This document shows, piece after piece, positions 17,251-26,378 of a stretch of DNA of 43,980 nucleotides. Source of the stretch: Chromatiales bacterium (GTDB lineage Bacteria; Pseudomonadota; Gammaproteobacteria; Xanthomonadales; SZUA-36); NCBI GenBank assembly GCA_024640025.1, contig JAHEFT010000009.1, forward strand, positions 1 through 43,980, written 5' to 3'. Within the stretch, counting starts at the first letter, position 1; each line of letters starts with the position of its first letter. The notes below the pieces were generated by a model. That model had not been told where the DNA came from. It made no database searches and saw only the letters and a list, made by a program, of their open reading frames with translations. A program made the position numbers and the translations under genes.

Positions 17251-18131
17251 TGCGTCTCTCCTTGCGCCATTTTCAGTATTTTTCTCGCCTGGACCAGGTG
17301 CGGCAGATCCAGCATCGATCCGTCCATGGCCAGCGTTCCCGCCCCCGGGTTGGCCTCGAACAGGGCCACGATTTGGCGGGCCCGCTCAATTTCTTCCGCG
17401 CTGGGCGTAAACGCGCTGTTGATCACCTCGACCTGGTCTGGATGAATGGCGAGCTTGCCGCTGAACCCGTCCCGCCGCGCCTGCGCACAGGATTTTTCAA
17501 GACCTTCCCGATCACGGAAATCAGCGTGAAGCGTATCAATCGCCGGCACCCCCGCTGCGTGGGCGGCGAACAGGCACAGGCTACGGACCAATTGGTACGG
17601 CGCGGTCCAGTTGCCTTGCCCGTCCCGATTGGAAGTTGCACCCACAGCGGCGCTCAGGTCTTCAGCTCCCCAGGTCAGGCCTGCCAGGCGCGTTCCGCAT
17701 TTGTGGTAGCCCCCCAGTGAAAACAAAGACTGCGGTGTTTCGGTCGCGACCGGCAGGATCCGGATTGCGCCCACTTTCATGTCGTGTTCCGCTTCGTAGC
17801 CGCCGATGCGCCGGCCCAGCAAATCAACGTCCTCCGGTGAACGGGGCTTGGGCAACACAATACCGTCTGGCCCTGCGGGAATTAACGCGGAAAGGTCCGC
17901 GCCCGCTTCTGCATGATCCATTGGATTGATTCGTACCCATACCTGCCGGCGGCTACCGGCCTCCCTTGCCGCCAGGTATTCAGCCACCAGTCCACGTGCT
18001 GATTGTTTGTTTTGAGGGGCTACCGAATCCTCGAGGTCCAGGATCAGGACATCGGCGGAAATACCATCACTTTTGGCCAGTTTCCTCTCGCTGTCGCCGG
18101 GGACAAAAAGCCAGGAGCGACCCCGGTTCAT
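17247..18131 (-). CDS. CitE-like (HpcH/HpaI family) CoA-ester lyase
   Basis: A 294-residue TIM-barrel lyase of the CitE type, which splits or hydrolyses beta-hydroxyacyl-CoA esters such as malyl-, citramalyl- or citryl-CoA. Markers are [16 protein letters not shown] at the N-terminus, the acid loop [13 protein letters not shown], the CoA/substrate arginine in VWVRINP, the metal-binding glutamate in [22 protein letters not shown] and [10 protein letters not shown]. It is flanked by a MaoC hydratase and an Eda-like aldolase, both with 4-base overlaps. A hydratase plus lyase pair is what itaconyl- or mesaconyl-CoA degradation uses, but the CoA-transferase that would be needed is not adjacent. 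Confidence 0.82.
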   Translation of the reverse strand: MNRGRSWLFVPGDSERKLAKSDGISADVLILDLEDSVAPQNKQSARGLVAEYLAAREAGSRRQVWVRINPMDHAEAGADLSALIPAGPDGIVLPKPRSPEDVDLLGRRIGGYEAEHDMKVGAIRILPVATETPQSLFSLGGYHKCGTRLAGLTWGAEDLSAAVGATSNRDGQGNWTAPYQLVRSLCLFAAHAAGVPAIDTLHADFRDREGLEKSCAQARRDGFSGKLAIHPDQVEVINSAFTPSAEEIERARQIVALFEANPGAGTLAMDGSMLDLPHLVQARKILKMAQGETQ

Positions 18132-18586
18132 GACTTGGGCTTCCGGTGCATCAGGGCGGAGCGCTTACAGACGCCGACGAGTTCATTATCCTGGTTGAAC
18201 GCGCTGTGTTCGAAAATCACGATGCCGTTGTCCGGGCGGGAACGGCTTTCGCGCAGCTCGAGAACCTTGCTGCGGACGTGAATGGTGTCTCCGTGGAAAA
18301 GCGGGGCCGGGAAGCGAACTTCATCCCAGCCCAGGTTGGCGACCGTGGTGCCCAGAGTTGTGTCGTTCACCGAGATACCCACCATCAGGCTCAGTGTCAG
18401 GCAGCTGTTGACGATACGCTGTCCGAATTCGGTTTCCGTCCGGCAGTATTCCTCATCGAGGTGCAAAGCCGCCGGATTATGCGTCATCGTACTGAAAATG
18501 ACGTTGTCGGTTTCGGTTATGGTGCGCCTGATGGCATGGTCGAACACCTGTCCAACCTGGAATTCTTCAAAATACAATCCGGCCAC
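18128..18586 (-). CDS. MaoC-family hydratase
   Basis: A 152-residue single hot-dog domain of the MaoC type, which adds water across enoyl-CoA double bonds. The catalytic region reads [15 protein letters not shown]. The usual R-hydratase motif has Asp where this protein has His (T-H-N-P), while the second His and Asp are kept; similar variants occur in mesaconyl/methylfumaryl-CoA hydratases. The start is GTG 18586, supported by a strong GGAG six or seven bases upstream. It heads an operon with the CitE-like lyase and Eda-like aldolase (ATGA overlaps). A short A/T palindrome (18603-18616) lies just upstream. Confidence 0.8.
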   Translation of the reverse strand: MAGLYFEEFQVGQVFDHAIRRTITETDNVIFSTMTHNPAALHLDEEYCRTETEFGQRIVNSCLTLSLMVGISVNDTTLGTTVANLGWDEVRFPAPLFHGDTIHVRSKVLELRESRSRPDNGIVIFEHSAFNQDNELVGVCKRSALMHRKPKS

Positions 18587-18602
18587 TGGAATCTCCGTTT
18601 TG

Positions 18603-18616
18603 AAAAAATATTTTTT
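18603..18616. repeat. 14-bp perfect A/T palindrome
   Basis: Six A, then TA, then six T, between the RND pump stop and the maoC GTG. It could act as an A/T-rich promoter element for the maoC operon. It is not a terminator, because the stem has no G-C pairs. Confidence 0.3.
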
Positions 18617-18643
18617 TGAGGGATCCAGCTTACACCAAGGGCC

Positions 18644-21600
18644 TTACCGCCGGAATCGTTCTACCCGGTGTTCCACCAGCGAATAAACCGAAGGAACCAC
18701 CACCAGGGTAAGCAGGGTTGAACTGACCAGGCCGCCGATAACGGCTACCGCCAGAGGCCCGTTGGTGTCCGAGCCGGCACCCAGCCCGAGTGCCGCGGGC
18801 GAGAGAGCAAGAATTATGGTCATCGATGTCATCAGTACCGGCCGCATGCGGATCGGGCATGCCGCCTTGAGCGCTTCGTCGATACCTGAACCCTGCGCCC
18901 GCATCTGGTTGGTCAAATCAACCAACAGGATGGAATTCTTCGCAACCAGGCCGACCAGCAGAACCAGGCCGATCATGGAGTAGATGTTCAGCGAATGTCC
19001 GGTCAGCCACAGCGCGCCGATGCCGCCGATGATTGCCAGTGGCTGTGCGACCATGATGATCATGGGCTGGATGAACGAGTTGAACTGGCTCGCCAGCACC
19101 ATGTAAACGAGGATCATGGCAGTGACAAAGGCGAACAGCATGTAGTTGGCTGTTTTTCCAAACTCCTCGGACCGGCCGCGCATCCTGACTTCGTATCCGG
19201 CGGGCACCAGTTCCCGCGAGATTTCGAGCACCTTGTTGATGGCGGCCGCCTCAGCAATGGTTGGCGTGCCCAGGAAGGTCGCGGCGTACTGCAGGTCATA
19301 GCGGGATACAACGGCGGGCCCCAGGCTGGGCTCGAGCCTGGCCAGATTGTCCAGCCGGACCCGTTCTCCGGATGGAGAACGGATATAAATCCGGCTCAGG
19401 TCCGGCGCCTGATCCTGGCCATTGGTCCCCGCCTTCAGGCGAATGTCGTACCGTTCTCCGTCGCCCGGATCGTCGTTATAGCGTGCGACGTCCAACCCGC
19501 CGCTCATGACATTGACGGCCAGGGCGACGTCGCGTGAAGAAATACCCAGCAGATGGATTCGCTCACGCGACAACACCATGTCCAGCTGCGGGAGTTCGAG
19601 CTGCAGATCGATGTCCAGGGTTCCGATTCCCGGCACAGATTCCAGCTGCTGTTTCAATTCAGCGGCCAGTGTGGCTACCCGGTCCATGCTTGGCCCTTTC
19701 AATACGAATTGCAAAGGGTCGCCGCGCTGACCACCGATAATGGGCATGTCCGTCACGAAGATCTCCACGCCTGCAACCTGTTTGAACCGCTCGCGCAAAT
19801 CACGCATGATCTGGGCCTGGGTGCGGTCCCGGTTCTCCCACCGCGCCAGCATGACGATAAAGCTGGCCCTGCTGACCTGCCCGGCCTGGTCCTGCCCGAT
19901 GGTTGCGAACGACCCCACGATTTCAGGGAAGTCCGAGAGGATTTCATCAAGCTGCCGGATTTTCGCCTCGGTGTAGTCGATGCTCGATCCCAGGGGGGCC
20001 TTGATTTCCACCACGAACCGCCCCTCATCCTCGACCGGCATGAAACCCTTGTCGATCTGCACGAACAGGAAGCCGCTGGCCAGAACGGTCATCCCGGCCA
20101 CCCCAATGACGGCCCAGCGCCGCCGCAGGCTGAGCGCAATCAGGTCCCGGTAACCGCGGTCCATGGCCTTGAATTGACGTTCGATCACCCGGTATACACG
20201 GCCGTGCTCACGGGAGAACCCCAGGTGGCGGGAACACAGAGCCGGCGTCAGCGTCAACGATACGAACAGTGAAACCAGCACGCCAACGGTAACCACAACG
20301 GCAAAAGACTGGAAGAAGCTGCCGATGACTCCTTCCATGAAAATGACCGGGGCAAAAATGGCCACCAGGGTCAGGGTCGCCGCCAGCACCGCGAAAACTA
20401 CCTGCCGGCTGCCCTGCACGGCGGCGTCGAACGGATCGCTGTTGCCAAGCTCACGCTGGCGAAAAATGTTTTCCAGCACCACGATGGCGTCGTCCACCAC
20501 GATGCCGATCAGCAGCAACAGGCCCAGCAGGGTCATGGTGTTGAAGGTGAACCCGGCGAAATACATGACGGCCACCGCGCCCAGCAAGGACACCGGGATG
20601 GCGGCCGCGATGATCAGCGTGGAGGACAGGCTTTTCAGGAACAGCAGGACGATCAGGCCCGTGAGCAGCGTGCCCAGCACGATGTGCTCTTCCAGCGCAG
20701 CGACGATGTCCTCGATCAGGTCCGCATCGTTGAAGGCTTCTTCCAGCTGCATGCCCGGCGGCAGCTCGGGAATGATTTCTTCATCGAGCCGGCGCCTGAC
20801 TTCCTGCACGATGGCGACGGAATTGGCGTTCTGGACCTTGATAACGCCAACGCCAACCGTGGGGCGGCCGTTGAAGCTGGCGAACTGCCGGTGGTCTTCC
20901 AGCCCGTCTTCGACGGAGGCGATGTCCTGCAGGCGGATTGGAGCGCCTTCCGGGTAGGCGACGATCAGGGATTCCAGCTCTCCCGGATTATGGTATTCGA
21001 TATCCAGCTGCAGCAGTTCCTCCTGTGAGCCGCTGACCCGGAAACCGCCCTGCAAACGCAAGTGCTCGGTGGCAAATGCACCGATCACGTCGTTGGCGGC
21101 GATGCCGAAAGCCGCCATCCTGTCGGCGTCCAGGTTGACGCGGATGGTTCGCCTTCGCTCGCCACCGAGTCTAATTTCTCCAATACCATCAATAGTTTCT
21201 AGACGTTTCTTGATAATATTTCTTGCATACTGGTTAAGCTGCTGCAGGGTTCGGTCGCCGGTTAACGCCAGCCACAGGACCGGCAGTGAACCGAATTCAA
21301 CCTTGGCCACCACCGGCGGATCGGTTTCCCGGGGTAATTCGGGCAAAACCTGGTTGACCTTCGCCTGCACCTCGTTGAAAGCGACGTCGACTTCCTTGTC
21401 CAGGCCGAAACGCACGACGATGACCGACACGCCCGGCGCCGAGGTCGAAAAAATATGCTCAATTCCGGGAACGCTGTTGACCTTGGTTTCGATCAGATTG
21501 GTGACGCTGGAATCGATGATTTCCGGACTCGCGCCGGGCAGGATGGTGCGAATGGAAATCGTCGGAAACTCAATTTCAGGGAACCGGTCCACCCCGATCC

Positions 21601-21742
21601 GGTTGAAGCTGATGATGCCAAACAAGAGGAGCACACCGGACAACATGTAGGCGAACACGTGCCGGTTGATGGACAGTTCCGGCAGGCTTCTGCCCGGTTG
21701 CCTGGAACGGTCCGGCGATGAGGTGGCGGGACCTGCGGTCAC
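18644..21742 (-). CDS. RND efflux pump inner-membrane transporter (AcrB/MexB-like superfamily)
   Basis: A 1032-residue proton-driven efflux transporter. It has the usual two-fold layout of 12 transmembrane segments with two large periplasmic loops. The first helix follows ELSINRHVFAYMLSG, and the proton-relay aspartates are D417-D418 in GIVVDDAIVVLEN. FPEIEFPTISIRTILPGASPE and VKNSILLVDL-type blocks are also present. The sequence is closer to the HAE-2/MdtC-like group than to AcrB by feel, so the substrate class (drugs, bile-like compounds, fatty acids) is open. It starts with GTG 21742, overlapping the adaptor stop by four bases. No outer-membrane TolC-type gene follows; a shared TolC elsewhere is likely. 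Confidence 0.93.
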   Translation of the reverse strand: MTAGPATSSPDRSRQPGRSLPELSINRHVFAYMLSGVLLLFGIISFNRIGVDRFPEIEFPTISIRTILPGASPEIIDSSVTNLIETKVNSVPGIEHIFSTSAPGVSVIVVRFGLDKEVDVAFNEVQAKVNQVLPELPRETDPPVVAKVEFGSLPVLWLALTGDRTLQQLNQYARNIIKKRLETIDGIGEIRLGGERRRTIRVNLDADRMAAFGIAANDVIGAFATEHLRLQGGFRVSGSQEELLQLDIEYHNPGELESLIVAYPEGAPIRLQDIASVEDGLEDHRQFASFNGRPTVGVGVIKVQNANSVAIVQEVRRRLDEEIIPELPPGMQLEEAFNDADLIEDIVAALEEHIVLGTLLTGLIVLLFLKSLSSTLIIAAAIPVSLLGAVAVMYFAGFTFNTMTLLGLLLLIGIVVDDAIVVLENIFRQRELGNSDPFDAAVQGSRQVVFAVLAATLTLVAIFAPVIFMEGVIGSFFQSFAVVVTVGVLVSLFVSLTLTPALCSRHLGFSREHGRVYRVIERQFKAMDRGYRDLIALSLRRRWAVIGVAGMTVLASGFLFVQIDKGFMPVEDEGRFVVEIKAPLGSSIDYTEAKIRQLDEILSDFPEIVGSFATIGQDQAGQVSRASFIVMLARWENRDRTQAQIMRDLRERFKQVAGVEIFVTDMPIIGGQRGDPLQFVLKGPSMDRVATLAAELKQQLESVPGIGTLDIDLQLELPQLDMVLSRERIHLLGISSRDVALAVNVMSGGLDVARYNDDPGDGERYDIRLKAGTNGQDQAPDLSRIYIRSPSGERVRLDNLARLEPSLGPAVVSRYDLQYAATFLGTPTIAEAAAINKVLEISRELVPAGYEVRMRGRSEEFGKTANYMLFAFVTAMILVYMVLASQFNSFIQPMIIMVAQPLAIIGGIGALWLTGHSLNIYSMIGLVLLVGLVAKNSILLVDLTNQMRAQGSGIDEALKAACPIRMRPVLMTSMTIILALSPAALGLGAGSDTNGPLAVAVIGGLVSSTLLTLVVVPSVYSLVEHRVERFRR

Positions 21743-22848
21743 TTTGGACTCTCCGGCACTGCGACCTGCGCGCCATCTGTCAGGTACCTGGCGCCTTCCA
21801 CAACAATGATATCAGCATGCTCAAGGCCTTCCCGGATTTCGATTTCCCCGTTTCGCCTGACGCCTGTTATTACGGGAACCTCATGAACTACCGGGTTCTG
21901 CAAGGAATCGAGCCGGTACAAAACGTCCCCCGCAGGCCTCTTCACGACCGCAGCGTAAGGCACGACGATCGCAATGGGCCGGGTGTCGACCACCAGCACA
22001 CCCTCAACGGTCGCCAGTGGTTTCCAGGGTCCCGGATTGACAATATGGGACACTGCCATCAGGGAACGATTCGTGGCGCTGACCTGCGGCAGTATTTCGT
22101 TCACCACCGCCCGGACTGCAAGGCCCGGCGCCACCGGGCTTTCCAGCTGCATGACCTGCCCGGTTTTCAGGAGGCGGCCAACCGTTTCAGGAAAAGGCAT
22201 TTCAACGCGGAGATTGATGATGTCCGTCAGGCTGACCAGAGGCCCACCTTCCCTGACGTAATCCCCCATCGACACATGGCGGCGTTCCACGACCCCGTCA
22301 AACGGCGACTCCACGACCGTCTTCGCCAACCGGTCGCGGACAATCGCAAGCCGCGCCTCGGCAGCAGCCAGGGAAGCCTGGTCCACCGCGAGCGCTGCTT
22401 CTGCATCGTCCAGCCGCTCCTGGGGCATTACGTCCCTGGTTTTCAGGTTTCGGTAACGCGTCACTCGGGTTTGTCCGTTTTCGATGCTGGCATTCAGTTG
22501 CCGGATAACGGCCTGCGCCTCCTGCACAGCCAGTTCAAAGGCCGTACTGTCCAGCTTGATCAGCACTTGTCCTTGCCTCACGGGTTGGCCGTCATCCACG
22601 TTTATTTCTACAACGCGTGCATTGACCTCCGCTGCCAGTGTCGGTGTGTTCCGGCTCACGACACGGCCGACCGAAAACAGTTCTTCCCGGATTTCCGATG
22701 TGGCGGCCTCTGCCACGGTCACCGTGACAATGCGGGTTCCCACGGCATCCGGTTCATCGGCGCTTTCTCCGCCGCAGGACGAAAGGCATATGGCGAGCGA
22801 TCCGGTCAGCAGCGCTTTCCAGGTAAGGGCGAGTTTTGCATCCATCAT
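21739..22848 (-). CDS. RND efflux periplasmic adaptor (membrane fusion lipoprotein)
   Basis: A 369-residue adaptor connecting the RND pump to an outer-membrane channel. Residue C25 sits in a lipobox-like ICLSSC, so it is probably lipid-anchored in the inner membrane. The order is a beta-barrel strand, biotinyl-lipoyl half (ARVVEINVDDGQPVRQGQVL), helical hairpin (about 90-155), second lipoyl half (VVESPFDGVVERRHVSMGDYV), then the beta-barrel and membrane-proximal domains. Two adjacent ATGs begin the frame; GGGAGG lies a few bases upstream inside the end of tetR. It overlaps tetR (ATGA) and the pump gene (GTGA), a tightly coupled operon. Confidence 0.92.
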   Translation of the reverse strand: MMDAKLALTWKALLTGSLAICLSSCGGESADEPDAVGTRIVTVTVAEAATSEIREELFSVGRVVSRNTPTLAAEVNARVVEINVDDGQPVRQGQVLIKLDSTAFELAVQEAQAVIRQLNASIENGQTRVTRYRNLKTRDVMPQERLDDAEAALAVDQASLAAAEARLAIVRDRLAKTVVESPFDGVVERRHVSMGDYVREGGPLVSLTDIINLRVEMPFPETVGRLLKTGQVMQLESPVAPGLAVRAVVNEILPQVSATNRSLMAVSHIVNPGPWKPLATVEGVLVVDTRPIAIVVPYAAVVKRPAGDVLYRLDSLQNPVVHEVPVITGVRRNGEIEIREGLEHADIIVVEGARYLTDGAQVAVPESPK

Positions 22849-23513
22849 CCCTCACCTCCCTGCCCGGCCGCTGCCGGGAGCGTACCGGCCAGCATTCCAT
22901 TCAGCATCACATCCACCATCTGTGCGCTGAACCGCGGCAGATCACTGGCGAACCCCGCCTGGGGCAGGTGTCTCAGGATGCCCCTTGCCTGGAAGAAAAA
23001 CACGTCGGCGCCAATCAGCAATGTCGCGCAAAGCGCCGCGTCCAGTTCGTTTCGCAGCACGCCAGCCCTCTGGCCGGCCTCGAAAATGGCAACCATCCTC
23101 TCGAAGATTCCGCCGAATACCTCGTCGACCAGCAATTTATTGTGTTCGTCGTTTCCGGAAAAAGCTTCGCGCAAGATCACGCGGGAAGACAGCGCGTCGC
23201 CTTCCAGGCGCGACAGGTGCTCAGTGGCAAAATCGAGGATACGTTTTTCGAATGGACCGGCACTACCTGCCAATTCGCTGACCAATCCTGCCAACTGGCT
23301 GGCGCTGGCACAGAGAATGCTGCGGTAGAGCGCCTCCTTTGAATCAAAATGGTGATAGATATTCGCCTTGCTGACACCCGCTTCTTCCGCGATACCGCGC
23401 ATCGATACAGTGTCGTAGCCCTTCTCTGAAAACAGCTTCACGGCCGCTTCCAGGATCGCAGCTTCGCCCGCTGAACGCCCCGTTGCCGCCTTACTCGAAA
23501 TCCTCGCCTGCAT
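22845..23513 (-). CDS. TetR-family repressor of the RND operon
   Basis: A 222-residue regulator. The N-terminal helix-turn-helix is clear: AAVKLFSEKGYDTVSMRGIAE, then EAGVSKANIYHHFDSKEALY (about 24-65). The C-terminal ligand domain carries an FFFQARGILRHLPQ segment and is not diagnostic of ligand. It is first in the operon and overlaps the adaptor by four bases. A perfect 20-bp palindrome 23 bases upstream of the ATG is the probable binding site, so the operon is likely autoregulated and de-repressed by a pump substrate. GGGGAG supports the ATG at 23513. Confidence 0.9.
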   Translation of the reverse strand: MQARISSKAATGRSAGEAAILEAAVKLFSEKGYDTVSMRGIAEEAGVSKANIYHHFDSKEALYRSILCASASQLAGLVSELAGSAGPFEKRILDFATEHLSRLEGDALSSRVILREAFSGNDEHNKLLVDEVFGGIFERMVAIFEAGQRAGVLRNELDAALCATLLIGADVFFFQARGILRHLPQAGFASDLPRFSAQMVDVMLNGMLAGTLPAAAGQGGEG

Positions 23514-23535
23514 TGTTGCTCCCCGTCAATCCAAA

Positions 23536-23555
23536 GACTGACCGTACGGTCAGTC
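23536..23555. promoter_or_regulatory. Perfect 20-bp palindrome, probable TetR operator
   Basis: Half-site GACTGACCGT is mirrored exactly. It lies between a possible minus-strand -10 (GATAAT, 23565-23560) and the tetR start, covering the predicted transcription start. The centre resembles the TGACCGTACGGTCA-type boxes of several TetR/AcrR regulators. Confidence 0.75.
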
Positions 23556-23608
23556 AGTAATTATCGCGCAACCGGGGACGGAATGAAACAGTTGAGCCCG
23601 GGAAAAAG

Positions 23609-26332
23609 CTAGCCGGTGTTCTGGATGCCGAGTGCGATGCCCTTGACGGTGGCTTTCAGCGCTTCCAGCAGGCCTTCATCCTCACGGCCATCTGCGCGCC
23701 AGCGCTGGAGCATATCGATCTGCAACAGGTGGAGGGGGTCCACGTAGGGGTTTCTTAAGCGAATGTTGCGTTGCAGGACCGTTTGATCATCAAGCAGGGC
23801 GTCCAGCCGCTTTAATTCGAGGATTCGGCGCTCGGCCAGCTGGAACTCGCTTTTTATGGCATCGAAGAACCTTTGCCCTGACTCCCCCGCAAGACCCGCA
23901 TAGCGAGCCCCGATTTTCAGGTCTGATTTGCCAAGCACCATCTCGACGTCATTGATCATGCCGCCAAAAAAAACCTGCCCGTTCAGCAAATCACGCACAT
24001 TTTCGATGCCGAAACGGGTGATGGCCTGGTCCAGAGCAGTACCGAAACCGAAAATTCCGGGGAAACCCACGCGAATCTGCGCCCAGGAAAACACCCAGGG
24101 AATCGCCCGCAGGTTTTCTATTCCTTCTCCCGACCTTCGGGATGCCGGACGGGAACCGATGTTGAGCCGCTCGATAACATCCAGCGGAGTGCTGGCACGG
24201 AAGTATGCCGGAAACCCCGGATCCTCGTAGACCATGGCCCGGAAATGGGACCTTGATATTTTCGCCATGTCAGAAACGATTTCACTTTCCGGTTCGCTCA
24301 GTCCCTGTGAAGCCAGGCCCAGTCGGTGAGTCAAGGTAGCTCCCGCGACCAGTTCGAGGTTGCGCAGGGCCAGAAACCTGACACCGTATTTCTGGTTGAT
24401 GACTTCACCCTGCTCAGTGACCCGGAGATAACCGTTTACTGTTCGGGGCGGTGCTCCAAGAATACCGTTAACCAGGTTGCCGCCGCCACGGCTCACGGTG
24501 CCGCCGCGGCCATGGAAGAATACGACATCGATTCCGTTATTCCCGCCAACCTCCACCAGGCGTCTCTGCGCTTCGTGCAGCGCCCAGCGCGAAGCGACAA
24601 TGCCGCTGTCCTTGCTGCTGTCGGAATAGCCCACCATCACAACCTGGCGGTTGCCGAGTCCCTCAAGATGGGCCCGGTATACATCCAGTTTGAGGAGGGC
24701 CCCGATGATGTCGGGCCCGGCCTCCAGGTCATCGACCGTTTCCAGCAGGGGCGCTACATCCAGCCTGGATGACGCACCCGTGTGTGGGTTGGCGATCTCT
24801 GACAGAGCCTGGGCGGTCAAAACATCGTCCGCCCCCTGGGTCATGCTGATGATAAAAAGGCCGATGGCCGCGTTTCCATATAACTTCCGGGCCGTTGAGA
24901 TCGCCTGGAATACCGCCAGCGTCTCTGCCGCCTCGTCACTGATTACCCGGGTGTCGGAAAGGTAAGGCAGGTTCTCGCTTTTAAGCAGGTGCGCCAGGGT
25001 CCTGGCCCGATTATCAGCTGAACGGGTTTCCCAGTCTTTGCAGCCCAGAAGTTCGCCCATGACACGACGATGCAGCAGGGCGTCCTGGCGAACATCCAGC
25101 GTGACCAGGTGGAAACCGAAAGTGTTAACCCGGCGCAGCAAACGCTCGACATTGATCAGGCCGGCATACCTTCCCTTGTTGTCCTGCAGGCTTTCTTGTA
25201 TCAGCTGGATGTCGGCCGTGAATTCACGCGACGTCGAGTAACCGCGCTCCCCGTCGCTCAGCGTGGCTCCAAGGCGGCTGGCCATCAGCTTCAAAAAACA
25301 GCGATACGGCATATCCCTGTGCCGTTCCGGAATACTCCGGTTTACTTCAGGCATTAACTCCCGGTAGCGCTGTAACTGCCGGGTCAGCGCTTCCGATATG
25401 CCAATTTCCGAAGTTGACTGGCTGAGATAGCGGGACAGCCGCCTGATATCAGGAAGGTAGCGCTCGATGACTACCGCCCGCTGGCGTGCCAGGGTTTCCA
25501 GAATCGTCAGCGAGGTGACGTTTGGATTGCCGTCCATATCGCCGCCAACCCAGGAACCGAAGCGCAGAACGATGTTGTTGAGAAACCCTTCAGGACAGAC
25601 ACCGAACTGCCCTTCGAACGCACTTTCCACCGATTCATAGAAAACCGGCACCACCCGGTACAGGATATCGGTGATGTAGAACAGGATATTATCCAGTTCG
25701 TCGGCCACAGTCGGTCGTGAATGCGGCACCAGGCGGGTTTGCCAGGACGAGGTGATGTCTGACCGGATTCGTTGCAGGGCGAGCGCTTCTTCGCCGGGAG
25801 TCAGCTCGGGATTAAGGCGCTCCACCAGGCGCAGCACAATATCGTACTCTTTCTCCTGGATGGTGCGGCGCGTGGCTTCCGTAGGGTGTGCTGTGAAAAC
25901 CGGCTGGATTCGCAGACCATTGATCGCACCCGCCAGCGATTCAGGATCGACACCGGCGGTTTTTATTTCCGCCATCACAGCTTCCAGGCTGCCGCGCTGG
26001 GCGGTCTCGCTCTCACGCTGATAGACACGCCGGCGGCGTATGCGATGAACTTTCTCGGCAAGATTTACGGCGCGTAAGTAGGAAGCGAAAGCCTGGATCA
26101 CCAGGACCGCTTGTTGAGGCTCCATTTCAGAAAGCGCGGCATCCAGCCCCGCGTCGTCCTCTCCCACTTCCCGTTGCAGAATGGAAGCCTTGCGAACAGT
26201 TTCGACCCGGTCAAGGAGGTCCTGGCCATGCTGGTCGACCAGCATCTCTCCCACCAGCGAACCCAGCAGGCTCACATCCGCCCTGAGGGGCAGATCCTTT
26301 TCCGGAATATCGATGCGGCGAATATCAGTCAT
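23609..26332 (-). CDS. ppc: Phosphoenolpyruvate carboxylase
   Basis: A 907-residue cytoplasmic enzyme converting phosphoenolpyruvate and bicarbonate to oxaloacetate, refilling the TCA cycle. Catalytic H149 sits in VFTAHPTEATRRT. Other family blocks are GSWVGGDMDGNPNVT, GYSDSSKDSGIVASRWAL, the mobile loop FHGRGGTVSRGGG, and the C-terminal QNTG end whose carboxylate contributes to the allosteric aspartate site. The length matches the bacterial family. A promoter with -10 TATAGT ends about ten bases before the ATG and no ribosome binding site is visible. It lies 46 bases after serA; the promoter in the gap suggests separate expression. Confidence 0.97.
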   Translation of the reverse strand: MTDIRRIDIPEKDLPLRADVSLLGSLVGEMLVDQHGQDLLDRVETVRKASILQREVGEDDAGLDAALSEMEPQQAVLVIQAFASYLRAVNLAEKVHRIRRRRVYQRESETAQRGSLEAVMAEIKTAGVDPESLAGAINGLRIQPVFTAHPTEATRRTIQEKEYDIVLRLVERLNPELTPGEEALALQRIRSDITSSWQTRLVPHSRPTVADELDNILFYITDILYRVVPVFYESVESAFEGQFGVCPEGFLNNIVLRFGSWVGGDMDGNPNVTSLTILETLARQRAVVIERYLPDIRRLSRYLSQSTSEIGISEALTRQLQRYRELMPEVNRSIPERHRDMPYRCFLKLMASRLGATLSDGERGYSTSREFTADIQLIQESLQDNKGRYAGLINVERLLRRVNTFGFHLVTLDVRQDALLHRRVMGELLGCKDWETRSADNRARTLAHLLKSENLPYLSDTRVISDEAAETLAVFQAISTARKLYGNAAIGLFIISMTQGADDVLTAQALSEIANPHTGASSRLDVAPLLETVDDLEAGPDIIGALLKLDVYRAHLEGLGNRQVVMVGYSDSSKDSGIVASRWALHEAQRRLVEVGGNNGIDVVFFHGRGGTVSRGGGNLVNGILGAPPRTVNGYLRVTEQGEVINQKYGVRFLALRNLELVAGATLTHRLGLASQGLSEPESEIVSDMAKISRSHFRAMVYEDPGFPAYFRASTPLDVIERLNIGSRPASRRSGEGIENLRAIPWVFSWAQIRVGFPGIFGFGTALDQAITRFGIENVRDLLNGQVFFGGMINDVEMVLGKSDLKIGARYAGLAGESGQRFFDAIKSEFQLAERRILELKRLDALLDDQTVLQRNIRLRNPYVDPLHLLQIDMLQRWRADGREDEGLLEALKATVKGIALGIQNTG

Positions 26333-26341
26333 AAGCCGCCG

Positions 26342-26350
26342 ACTATAGCA
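26342..26350 (-). promoter_or_regulatory. Candidate extended -10 of ppc
   Basis: Minus-strand TGC-TATAGT (26350-26342) has the TGn extension and five of six consensus bases. It predicts a start around 26335, within a few bases of the ppc ATG at 26332. Confidence 0.45.
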
Positions 26351-26378
26351 AAATCAGAGCCCGACGGCCTCGCCTGCC

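Noticed and set aside
21718-23328. A 536-codon plus-strand frame across the adaptor and tetR genes
   Set aside because: It is antisense to two well-supported genes and its translation has low complexity and no domain.
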